From: Flavobacteriaceae bacterium
Lineage (GTDB): Bacteria > Bacteroidota > Bacteroidia > Flavobacteriales > Flavobacteriaceae
DNA length: 64,000 nt
NCBI GenBank assembly: GCA_021648265.1
Contig: JAKITD010000001.1
Coordinates: forward strand, 1-64,000
Direction: 5' to 3'
Shown: one piece after another, positions 10,318-18,761 of the stretch
Numbering within the stretch: the stretch's first letter is position 1
Layout: every line of letters begins with the position of its first letter
Notes under the pieces: generated by a model
Databases searched by the model: none
What the model was told of the DNA's origin: nothing
What the model saw: only the letters and a program-made list of their open reading frames with translations
Program-made: the position numbers and the translations under genes

Positions 10318-11145
10318 ATGCAGCAAATTCTATTTTTCTTTATCCGAAATAAAAATTTTCTGTTGTTTGTTTTATTATTTTCTACTGCTGTTTTTCTTAC
10401 AATTCAATCACATTCTTTTCATAAAAATAAGATTGTAAATTCATCCAATTATATTACTGGTACTATTTACTCTATTAAAAATAACATTACAGGTTATTTC
10501 AGTTTAAGAAATGAAAACAATTTGTTAGTAGAAGAAAACGCTCGTTTACGAAAACACTTAGAAGCATACAAAGAGCTTGCAATATCTCAAAGTATCGATA
10601 CCAATTCATTAAATTACAAATACAAATTTGTTTCAGCGAAAGTGATAAACAATTCATTTTCTAGAACAAAAAACAAACTTACTATAAACAAGGGAAAACA
10701 AGATAGTTTAACAATAGATATGGGAGTTATTACTTCCAAAGGAATTGTTGGTGTTATTGATAATGTTTCAAAAAAATATGCAACTACACAATCAATTTTA
10801 AACACCAACAGTCAGATTAATGCAAAATTAAAAAACTCAAAACACTTTGGTTCACTAATTTGGAACACAAAAGAACCAAATATTGTTCAACTAATAGACA
10901 TTCCTAGATTGGCTCCTGTAAAAGTTGGAGACACAATTATAACTGGCGGAAAATCTACTATTTTTCCCGAAGGTATATTAATAGGATCCGTACTCAATTT
11001 TTCGCAAACTGAAGATAAAAATTCACTAGTATTAAACATTCAATTGTTTAATGATATGACAAATTTAGAACACGTATTTATTATTAAAAATAACGATGCT
11101 TCCGAAATTAAAAATCTTGAAAATAATATAGAAAATGTTGAATAA
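10318..11145 (+). CDS. mreC: rod shape-determining protein MreC
   Basis: 275 residues. It has one N-terminal membrane helix (about residues 13-30), a coiled-coil region (ENNLLVEENARLRKHLEAYK) and a periplasmic beta domain with DMGVITSKGIVGVI and VGDTIITGGKSTIFPEGILIG, as in the MreC family. It links MreB and MreD to the elongation synthases. Its 3' end overlaps mreD by 11 bases. Confidence 0.93.
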   Translation: MQQILFFFIRNKNFLLFVLLFSTAVFLTIQSHSFHKNKIVNSSNYITGTIYSIKNNITGYFSLRNENNLLVEENARLRKHLEAYKELAISQSIDTNSLNYKYKFVSAKVINNSFSRTKNKLTINKGKQDSLTIDMGVITSKGIVGVIDNVSKKYATTQSILNTNSQINAKLKNSKHFGSLIWNTKEPNIVQLIDIPRLAPVKVGDTIITGGKSTIFPEGILIGSVLNFSQTEDKNSLVLNIQLFNDMTNLEHVFIIKNNDASEIKNLENNIENVE

Positions 11146-11644
11146 TATTTTTTTCATTAATATCGTTCGGTTTTTAGTCCTAGTATTAACACAAGTATTA
11201 TTGCTAAATCACGTAGATTTTTTAGGATACATCAACCCATATATTTACATTCTATTTATTATTGTTTATCCTATTACTGGTAACAAAAGTTTACTTATTT
11301 TTATAAGCTTTCTATTAGGTTTAACAATAGATGTTTTCAGTGATACGGGAGGAATACACGCCGGTGCTGCTGTTTTTATCGCTTATTTAAGACCTTTTAT
11401 TTTAAAATATTCCTTCGGTATTAGCTATCAATACAATACCGTTAAAGTTAGTAATGCTGAATTTGGACAACGATTACTATATGTGGTATCTATGGTTTTT
11501 ATTCATCATTTAGTTTTGTTTTTATTAGAAATATTTAACGTAAATCACATATTATTAATTTTAAAATCTACGTTATTTTCAGGTATCTTTAGTACCATTT
11601 TAATACTAAGTGCAATTACCATTTTTAGTAAAAAATCCAAGTGA
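11135..11644 (+). CDS. mreD: rod shape-determining membrane protein MreD
   Basis: 169 residues and highly hydrophobic, with about five membrane helices. The family feature GLTIDVFSDTGGIHAGAAVFIAY-like region is present (seen as LTIDVFSDTGGIHAGA). It is a partner of MreC in the elongasome. Its start overlaps mreC and its stop overlaps the mrdA GTG start, so the genes are likely translationally coupled. Confidence 0.92.
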   Translation: MLNNIFFINIVRFLVLVLTQVLLLNHVDFLGYINPYIYILFIIVYPITGNKSLLIFISFLLGLTIDVFSDTGGIHAGAAVFIAYLRPFILKYSFGISYQYNTVKVSNAEFGQRLLYVVSMVFIHHLVLFLLEIFNVNHILLILKSTLFSGIFSTILILSAITIFSKKSK

Positions 11645-13518
11645 GAAAATATTTACTTTTACTTATTGTATTAATCTTCGGAATAATAATAATATCAAGG
11701 TTGTTTTACCTTCAGGTGTATAATACTTCTGCACAAATTTCTTCTGAAAATAATGCGATAAAAAAGAAATTCGATTTTCCACAAAGAGGTTTTATCTTCG
11801 ATAGAAATGGAAAGCTTTTGGTTTCCAATCAGCCATCCTATGATGTAATGGTAATTCCAAAAAACATAAAAGAAATGGATTGCGATACAAAAATAGAATT
11901 TTGCAATTTATTAAAAATAACGGAAGATGAATTAGATAACATTATAGCAAAGGCACGTATTTATTCACCAAGACTTCCTTCTGTAGTCATCCCTCAATTT
12001 ACTAAAGACGAATACGCCTATCTTTCTGAGAAAATATGGAAATACGATGGTTTCTATATTCAAAAAAGAGCATTACGAGATTATCAAGTACATAATTCTG
12101 CCAATGTTTTTGGTTATATAGCTGAAGTAAATCAAACTATCATCAATAAAAATCCCTACTACCAAATGGGCGATTTAATTGGAAAAGCAGGAGTAGAACA
12201 AGAATATGAAGAAGTTTTAAGAGGAATAAAAGGAGTGAAATATCAGCAAATGGACCGATTTAACAGAGTTATTGGTCCTTATAAAGATGGTATTTACGAC
12301 ACACTCCCGACCAACGGAAAAGACATCACTCTTACAATTGATGCAGTACTCCAAGAATATGGAGAAAGGTTATTAGTCAATAAACGTGGAGGAATTGTAG
12401 CTCTAGAACCTTCTACAGGTGAAATACTTGCGTTAATTACAGCGCCAAGTTACGATCCAAAACTATTGGTGGGTAGAGAGCGCTCGAAAAATTTCACAAA
12501 GCTTTATTACGATACTATTTCTAGACCTTTATTTGATAGAGTTTTACAAGGTGAGTATCCTCCAGGATCTCCGTTCAAAACCTTAACAGGGTTAATTGGA
12601 CTTCAAGAAGGAGTTATCGATATTAATGAGACCGTTGTCTGTAATGGACGCTATTTTTATGGAGGCAGAAAACCTTTGGGATGTCACCATACAAGACCAC
12701 CTTTATCAATGGTAGGTGGAATTGCCAAATCTTGCAATAGTTATTTTGCTACTGTTTATAGACGTAGCATTGAAAAATATCCTACGCCGCAAGAAGGAAT
12801 GGATAATTGGAGACATCATCTAGAAAGTTTTGGATTGGGAAATTATATGGGCTACGATTTACCACCTGGAAAAAAGGGATTGATTCCATCGGCTAATTTT
12901 TACAACCGTTGGTATAATTACCCAACTTATAAATGGTATGCTACGGCAACCATATCCAATGCTATCGGACAAGGAGAAGTGATTTTAACTCCGATGCAAA
13001 TGGTAAATTTTACAGCAGCCATTGCTAATAGAGGTTGGTATTACAAGCCTCACATTATTAAAAAAATAAATGGAGTAGATACGATTCCTTCAAAATATAC
13101 CAAACGGTATAATACCACAATAAACCCTAAACATTTTGACCCTGTAGTCGAAGGAATGCATCAAGTTTATACCGAAGGCACGGCTGCTAGGTTACGTATT
13201 CCTGGGATTGAAATCTGCGGAAAAACAGGAACTTCAGAAAATTACACTAAAATAGGCGGCAAACGAGTTCAACTTACAGATCACTCTATTTTTATTGCTT
13301 TTGCTCCCAAAGACAATCCGAAAATTGCAGTAGCAGTGATTGTAGAAAACGGATATTGGGGTTCTCGTTGGGCAGGAAGAATTGCAGGACTTATGATTGA
13401 AAAATATCTAAAAGGTGAAATTACCAGAACAGATATGGAGAATTATGTACTTAACGGAAGCCTTGAAGAAGAATATGCAAAACCAATTTCCGGAAAACCT
13501 TTTAACATCAATTATTAA
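11641..13518 (+). CDS. mrdA: penicillin-binding protein 2 (elongation transpeptidase)
   Basis: 625 residues with a GTG start that overlaps the mreD stop (GTGA). A short N-terminal membrane anchor is followed by a PBP dimerisation domain (RGFIFDRNGKLLVSNQPSYD) and the transpeptidase domain with active-site S-x-x-K in PPGSPFKTLTG (about Ser310), S-x-N in AKSCNSYF and K-T-G in CGKTGTSEN. It cross-links lateral wall peptidoglycan together with RodA, encoded immediately downstream (stop and start overlap by one base). Confidence 0.96.
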   Translation: MRKYLLLLIVLIFGIIIISRLFYLQVYNTSAQISSENNAIKKKFDFPQRGFIFDRNGKLLVSNQPSYDVMVIPKNIKEMDCDTKIEFCNLLKITEDELDNIIAKARIYSPRLPSVVIPQFTKDEYAYLSEKIWKYDGFYIQKRALRDYQVHNSANVFGYIAEVNQTIINKNPYYQMGDLIGKAGVEQEYEEVLRGIKGVKYQQMDRFNRVIGPYKDGIYDTLPTNGKDITLTIDAVLQEYGERLLVNKRGGIVALEPSTGEILALITAPSYDPKLLVGRERSKNFTKLYYDTISRPLFDRVLQGEYPPGSPFKTLTGLIGLQEGVIDINETVVCNGRYFYGGRKPLGCHHTRPPLSMVGGIAKSCNSYFATVYRRSIEKYPTPQEGMDNWRHHLESFGLGNYMGYDLPPGKKGLIPSANFYNRWYNYPTYKWYATATISNAIGQGEVILTPMQMVNFTAAIANRGWYYKPHIIKKINGVDTIPSKYTKRYNTTINPKHFDPVVEGMHQVYTEGTAARLRIPGIEICGKTGTSENYTKIGGKRVQLTDHSIFIAFAPKDNPKIAVAVIVENGYWGSRWAGRIAGLMIEKYLKGEITRTDMENYVLNGSLEEEYAKPISGKPFNINY

Positions 13519-14774
13519 TGATAGGGTCTAGAGGAAACAAACAATTTGATTGGATTACCATTTTAATTTACGTTGCTTTGGTGAGTATTGGATGGATAAA
13601 TATTTATTCTGCTTCCTATAGTGCCTCTGCGACAAGTTTTTTTGATTTCTCTCAAATTTACACCAAACAATTGGTTTGGATTTGTTTGAGTTTTGTGTTA
13701 ATCACTTTTATACTAGCCGTTGAAGCAAAATTTTACGAACGTTTTTCAAGTATTATCTATATCGTTTCCTTACTCTCTTTACTAGGTTTGTTTGTGTTAG
13801 GAAAAAATGTAAACGGAGCTACCTCTTGGTATTTTCTTGGTGGATTCAGCATTCAACCAAGTGAATTTGCCAAAGCTGCTACTGCATTAGCATTGGCAAA
13901 ATATGTTAGTGATATTCAAACAGATTTAAAGATTTTTAACGTTCAAATTAAAGCCTTAGTCTTAATTTTTTTACCAGCATTAATCATAATTCCGCAACCA
14001 GATCCAGGAAGTGCTTTGGTTTATATTGCGTTGATTTTCCCTCTTTATAGAGAAGGGTTACATTATATTTATTTATTATTAGGCTTTATTGTGGCCTCAT
14101 TATTTGTAGCAACATTAGCATTTGGAGTTACTTGGGTTTCATTTGGCATTATACTTATTGCAGGGTTTGTTTTACTGAAAAATAAAAAACGAAAACCTAA
14201 TTTTTTTAAATACGGAATCATCGTTGCCGCTTGTATTGGTTTTTCAGTTTCTGTAAACTTTATTTTCGAAAACGTATTAGAACAACGTCACCGAGATCGT
14301 TTTAATATTGTTTTAGGAAAAGAAGTTGACACCAAAGATATTGGCTACAATACTAACCAAAGTGAAATAGCTATTGGTAGTGGAGGTTGGACAGGAAAAG
14401 GTTGGTTACAAGGCACTCAAACCAAAGGAAAATTTGTTCCAGAACAAGACACCGATTATATTTTTAGTACAGTAGGTGAAGAATGGGGATTTTTGGGAAG
14501 CCTTTTGGTAGTGCTTCTTTTTTTGGCATTAATTATTCGTCTTTTAATACTTGCCGAACGCCAAAAATCGCAATTTAGCCGAGTCTATGGTTATAGCGTT
14601 GCAGCAATTATTTTCTTTCACTTTTTTATAAATATTGGGATGGTTTCTGGACTGCTCCCAACCATCGGAATACCCTTACCATTTTTTAGTTATGGAGGCT
14701 CTGGACTTTGGGGCTTTACTATTTTACTTTTTATTTTTATAAGATTGGACGCTTCTAATTATGTGAATAGGTAA
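13518..14774 (+). CDS. rodA: SEDS-family peptidoglycan glycosyltransferase RodA
   Basis: 418 residues with about ten membrane helices. SEDS markers are visible: NGATSWYFLGGFSIQPSEFAK (residues near 95-115), PQPDPGSALVYIAL, EQDTDYIFSTVGEEWGFLG and GIPLPFFSYGGSGLWG. RodA polymerises lipid II during elongation with PBP2. The start ATG shares its A with the mrdA stop (TAATG). It is the last gene of the unit. Confidence 0.96.
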   Translation: MIGSRGNKQFDWITILIYVALVSIGWINIYSASYSASATSFFDFSQIYTKQLVWICLSFVLITFILAVEAKFYERFSSIIYIVSLLSLLGLFVLGKNVNGATSWYFLGGFSIQPSEFAKAATALALAKYVSDIQTDLKIFNVQIKALVLIFLPALIIIPQPDPGSALVYIALIFPLYREGLHYIYLLLGFIVASLFVATLAFGVTWVSFGIILIAGFVLLKNKKRKPNFFKYGIIVAACIGFSVSVNFIFENVLEQRHRDRFNIVLGKEVDTKDIGYNTNQSEIAIGSGGWTGKGWLQGTQTKGKFVPEQDTDYIFSTVGEEWGFLGSLLVVLLFLALIIRLLILAERQKSQFSRVYGYSVAAIIFFHFFINIGMVSGLLPTIGIPLPFFSYGGSGLWGFTILLFIFIRLDASNYVNR

Positions 14775-14861
14775 ATATCATTCTTTTGTTTTTATCAAAT
14801 AAAAAGGTAAATAATTATCGGTATTAATTATTATACATTTTATTTCAACTAAGTTTGGCTT

Positions 14862-16709
14862 ATGTTAAAATACATTTCTTTTTTATTTATTATTATTTTT
14901 TTAAGTTGTACGACCAGTAATGATAGTAATATTTATTCCATTGAAAAGCAAATAAAAAAGCTTCAAAATAAATCTTCTAAAAGTTCATTGGATTCTAGCT
15001 TTGTTTATTTAAATTATTCCAATAGCCTCATAAATAAAAATGTAAATGTTTTAGATTCTCTTAAAGCTGAAAACAATTATTTACTTGGTCTTTCTTATTT
15101 AAAAAAAGGGGTGCTTGATAGTGCCGCTATTTATTTTCATCATGCAATAGATTTTATAAATGACTCAATATATTTTGAAAGACAAGGAAACTATTTTGAA
15201 AAAGCTTGGGATACTTATGATAAACTTGATAAATATGGCGACTGCTTAACTGTTAGTAATAAATTTAAATCATTACTAAATGTAAACAAACAATATCGGT
15301 CACTATCATGGGCATATTACTTCGAGGAGTCAATTTACATAAAAATGAAAGATTTTAAAAAAGCCCTAAAAGTAAATAATCTAAGAATAAAAATAGCGAA
15401 AGAAAAAGACACTTCAAATATTATATCTGCTCTGTTTGCTAATGCAAAAATTAATTATTATTACTTAAACAATAAAAAAATTGCTTTTACATATATAGAT
15501 AGTATAGCAAATAATTATCCGTTAACTTTTAATCAGAAAGATTATATAAATAATGAAATAGGTGTTTTTTATTATTGGGAAGGAAAGTACAAAAAAGCAC
15601 TTACACATTATTTAATTTCTCTTACTAATGCAAAAAAAACAAAAGACAAAATTAAGATTGTTACAAAATATAATAACATTGCAGAAGTTTATCTAGAATT
15701 AAAAAAAAATAACTCTGCAAAACTTTACTTAGATTCTGTGGGATTTATTGGAATTAATAATATTGGAAAACACCAACAAAAAAGTTTTTTAAAGCACAGT
15801 TTAAGATTAGCTGTAAACACTAATAAAGATATAAAAAAAATAACTAATTTTTTAGATTCAATCTACATTTATCAAAACAATCTTTATATAAATAAATACA
15901 ACAATGAATTAGTTTCTTTAAAAAAATCATATAGAAAAGAAAAAATATTAACTCAAATTAACAAAAAATCAGAATTAGAAAATGTAAAATTAAAAGCATT
16001 CATAACAATAATTATTTTATTACTTTTTCTTTTAACAACAATAGCTTTACTAGTAATACGACAAAGAAAATTAAATTTTGAAAAACACAAGCTTCAATTA
16101 CAACAACGGTTATTACGTTCACAATTGAATCCTCACTTTATGTTTAACACTTTATATGCAATTCAAAATCTTATAGATAAAGAACCTAAAAAATCCACAA
16201 ATTATTTAATGAAGTTTTCAAGGTTACTTCGACTCATACTAGACAACTCATTACACAACTATGTGTTGCTTGAGGATGAATTAGATTCATTAACAAAATA
16301 TATGGAATTACAATTGTTACGATTCCCGAAAATGTTTTATTATAAAATTAATTTAATGAATTTTGAAAAGGAAGATTTGTTATATATCCCACCTATGCTC
16401 ATCCAACCATTTGTTGAGAACAGTATCGAACATGGGTTTAGAAATATTGATTATTTAGGGGAAATAATTATTAATTTATCTTTGCAATCAAAAAATATTT
16501 TATGCATTATTGAAGACAATGGTATTGGCCTTAATAATACAAAAGAAAAATTTAAGAAATCAACATCAATGAGTTTGATAGCTAGTTTTATTGAAAAATC
16601 AACAAAAACAAAAATTAACATTATAAATAAAAATAAAATTAAAGACAAAGCTGGAAATGGTTTATATATTGAATTTCTAATCCCTTTTAAATACAGTAGA
16701 AATGATTAA
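14862..16709 (+). CDS. TPR-containing LytS-type sensor histidine kinase (lipoprotein)
   Basis: 615 residues. The N-terminus has a lipobox FLSC (Cys16), then a Tyr/Asn/Lys-rich alpha-helical sensor of TPR type (about residues 30-350; for example VLDSAAIYFHHAIDF, GKYKKALTHYLISL), a coiled coil, one membrane helix (about 372-395) and a LytS-like kinase. The phospho-acceptor His is in LNPHFMFNTLYAIQNL (near 425) and the ATPase box is PMLIQPFVENSIEHGF followed by IEDNGIGL. It overlaps the LytTR regulator gene by 8 bases. It lies upstream of the peptide-export locus, so a sensory role there is possible but unproven. Confidence 0.88.
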   Translation: MLKYISFLFIIIFLSCTTSNDSNIYSIEKQIKKLQNKSSKSSLDSSFVYLNYSNSLINKNVNVLDSLKAENNYLLGLSYLKKGVLDSAAIYFHHAIDFINDSIYFERQGNYFEKAWDTYDKLDKYGDCLTVSNKFKSLLNVNKQYRSLSWAYYFEESIYIKMKDFKKALKVNNLRIKIAKEKDTSNIISALFANAKINYYYLNNKKIAFTYIDSIANNYPLTFNQKDYINNEIGVFYYWEGKYKKALTHYLISLTNAKKTKDKIKIVTKYNNIAEVYLELKKNNSAKLYLDSVGFIGINNIGKHQQKSFLKHSLRLAVNTNKDIKKITNFLDSIYIYQNNLYINKYNNELVSLKKSYRKEKILTQINKKSELENVKLKAFITIIILLLFLLTTIALLVIRQRKLNFEKHKLQLQQRLLRSQLNPHFMFNTLYAIQNLIDKEPKKSTNYLMKFSRLLRLILDNSLHNYVLLEDELDSLTKYMELQLLRFPKMFYYKINLMNFEKEDLLYIPPMLIQPFVENSIEHGFRNIDYLGEIIINLSLQSKNILCIIEDNGIGLNNTKEKFKKSTSMSLIASFIEKSTKTKINIINKNKIKDKAGNGLYIEFLIPFKYSRND

Positions 16710-17442
16710 AGCAATAATTATTGACGATGAAGCCTTTATAAGAAAAGATGTTAAAGATAAGGTTGAAACATATTTTAATAACGAAATTATTATTGTTTCT
16801 GAAGCAAAAAGTGTAAAAGAAGCAATCAATCTAATAGACTCAATTAAACCAGATTTGTTATTTTTAGATATTCAACTTTCTGACGGTACAGGTTTTGACG
16901 TGCTATCTTCTTGTGTTTTTAAAAATTTTAATGTCATTTTTGTTACTGGTTACGACTCTCATGCAATTAAAGCAATCAAAGTTGGCGCCTTAGATTATAT
17001 ATTAAAACCTGTAGATGACGAAGAATTTAAAGAAGCTGTAAATAAAGCTTTAAACAATTATCAAGAAGAAAATCATTTAGAAAAGCTTATCGAAATATCT
17101 AGTGAATACTTTAAAGGAGTAGAAAAAAAACGAATAATATTAAAAACATCTGATACAGTGTATGCTATTTATGAAGATGATATTATTTATTGTAGATCTA
17201 ATGGAAATTACACTACGTTTTATACACAACAACTAGATAAAATAATGGTCTCAAAACCATTAAAAAAAATAGAAGAAATATTGTCATCAACTAATTTTAT
17301 TCGATGCCATCAATCTTACATTGTAAATAAAAAGCATGTTTTAAAATATAATAAAAATGGTGTACTTATAGTAAATCTAGATTTTAAAGTTCCTGTTTCA
17401 AGTAGAAGAAAAAAGTACACTTTAAAAATGATTTTTAATTAA
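16702..17442 (+). CDS. LytTR-family response regulator
   Basis: 246 residues. The N-terminal receiver domain (1-120) has the acidic pair in IIDDEAF, the phospho-acceptor Asp in DLLFLDIQLSDGTGFDVL (near 56), and the conserved Lys in DYILKPVDDEEF. The C-terminal LytTR DNA-binding domain (about 140-245) shows IIYCRSNGNYTTFYT and FIRCHQSYIVNKKHV. It is translationally coupled to the LytS-type kinase. Targets are unknown; the tandem peptide genes downstream are candidates. Confidence 0.92.
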   Translation: MIKAIIIDDEAFIRKDVKDKVETYFNNEIIIVSEAKSVKEAINLIDSIKPDLLFLDIQLSDGTGFDVLSSCVFKNFNVIFVTGYDSHAIKAIKVGALDYILKPVDDEEFKEAVNKALNNYQEENHLEKLIEISSEYFKGVEKKRIILKTSDTVYAIYEDDIIYCRSNGNYTTFYTQQLDKIMVSKPLKKIEEILSSTNFIRCHQSYIVNKKHVLKYNKNGVLIVNLDFKVPVSSRRKKYTLKMIFN

Positions 17443-17586
17443 CTTTTCTACCGTGTTTTTTTGATAGTAATTGGATTGATTTGATGCATATATATACCAA
17501 TTTCATAACACCAAGTAAATGCGATCATAACCAATAGAATTAATTTTTCTATTCTTTTGTAAGCTCCACCTAAAACAGGGCTCTTC
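17443..17586 (-). pseudogene. remnant of an IS4-type transposase C-terminus
   Basis: Read on the minus strand from about 17580, the sequence encodes YKRIEKLILLVMIAFTWCYE followed by IGIYMHQINPITIKK. This strongly recalls the C-terminal helix and K-K-H-G-R motif of IS4-family transposases common in Flavobacteriia. After the I-K-K the frame runs into a stop, while shifting one base gives K-H-G-R-K, so the remnant is frameshifted. It is also cut by the end of the response regulator gene. No ORF start or full transposase remains. Confidence 0.65.
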
Positions 17587-17621
17587 TAATCTACTGAAAA
17601 TTATTATTTTTTAATGATTAA

Positions 17622-17712
17622 TTTATTGATAATCAATAAACTGTACTTTTTCATGTACTTAGTTAATTTTATAAAATTTCATATTTGAATTATATCTTCC
17701 CGTATATGAAAT
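17622..17712. promoter_or_regulatory. cluster of palindromes before the lipoprotein gene
   Basis: Two perfect inverted repeats occur within 91 bases: TTTATTGAT (17622-17630) / ATCAATAAA (17632-17640), and ATTTCATAT (17676-17684) / ATATGAAAT (17704-17712). The shorter GTAC...GTAC pair lies between them. They could be regulator sites or the terminator of the kinase/regulator unit, or leftovers of the IS. Nothing else was recognised in the 345-base gap apart from the IS4 remnant. Confidence 0.4.
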
Positions 17713-17787
17713 ATTAAATTACGTATTTGAAGTGACTATTACTTGAGTCATTAACATTTAGTACTATTGAATTAAAAGTAAATAACC

Positions 17788-18519
17788 TTGAAAAAAACAT
17801 TTTACATCATAAGTCTATTTTTACTTGGCTTTGCTTCTTGCCAAACTGAATCTATCGAAACTTTAGAAGTTGAAAAAACTAAGGCACTTTATATTGGTGC
17901 AGAAAATAGATCTTCAGATTCTGAACAGCTAGAAAGAAGTATGCAATGGATGTCTTTCATATCAGGTTTTGTTCTTAAAAACAATAAACTAGCTAGAACA
18001 GAAATAGCAAACAAATTAATTTTATCTAATAATAAATTAACTGCTTTAGAATTAATTGGTCCAAACAGTACTACTCCAATTTTCAAAACAAGCTTTATTT
18101 TAAGGTTAGAATATTATATAGCGGGAGTTGTACCTAATCCAGATTCAGAGTACGGTAAACCAGAACCCCCAATTGTTCCTAGTTCAGCAAATACTGAAAC
18201 ACAAAAACAACAATTTATTACGAATATAACGGTGAATAACTGTATTGAATTATATTTCCCAAATGGGTTAGGAAAAAATATGAAAGAAAAAATAGCTTCT
18301 ACTGCTCATCCATTAAACAATTCTAATTTCAACAATGGATTTATAAGACATTTAGGGGACACTAATAATAACGGCATAACAACAACAGAAACTATTGTAG
18401 ATGAAAATTTTCTTAATTCAAACACAATAACAATCATAGCAAGACCTTTTAGAACAGGAGGGAATAATTGTGCATATTTAGAGTATGGCAATGTTAATTT
18501 CGTAGATTTCCCTTTATAA
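17788..18519 (+). CDS. lipoprotein of unknown function beside peptide-export genes
   Basis: 243 residues starting at TTG; an in-frame stop lies nine bases upstream and no ATG fits better. It has a lipoprotein signal with Cys18 in LLGFASC. The rest is Asn/Thr/Pro-rich with a PEPPIVPSS linker and two cysteines (NNCIELYFPNG, GNNCAYLEYG) that could form a disulfide. No family is recognised. It lies between the LytTR regulator and the VKOR fusion. A role such as self-protection or surface binding in the peptide system is a guess from position only. Confidence 0.7.
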   Translation: MKKTFYIISLFLLGFASCQTESIETLEVEKTKALYIGAENRSSDSEQLERSMQWMSFISGFVLKNNKLARTEIANKLILSNNKLTALELIGPNSTTPIFKTSFILRLEYYIAGVVPNPDSEYGKPEPPIVPSSANTETQKQQFITNITVNNCIELYFPNGLGKNMKEKIASTAHPLNNSNFNNGFIRHLGDTNNNGITTTETIVDENFLNSNTITIIARPFRTGGNNCAYLEYGNVNFVDFPL

Positions 18520-18548
18520 ACATTAAGTTTATCCAATAATTTAAAGTC

Positions 18549-18577
18549 CGCTTGATTAATTTCAAACGAGTTTTTTT
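18549..18577 (+). terminator. terminator after the lipoprotein gene
   Basis: CGCTTGA (18549-18555) and TCAAACG (18562-18568) pair with one G-T pair and are followed by a seven-T run at 18571-18577. It would separate the lipoprotein gene from the VKOR-fusion gene 185 bases downstream. Confidence 0.55.
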
Positions 18578-18761
18578 GTACTAAAACAGCTTCAACTAAA
18601 ACCTTCCTACCCCTTAATAAATTAAATTAACGACAGTTACAGATAGAATAATAACAAATATGAAAAAATACACTACGCTTATGTATTTGATATTGATTGA
18701 CACCTAGAATAATACCATTTTTACTTGAATAATAAGAAATTCCTCTTAATAATTCAGGTAA

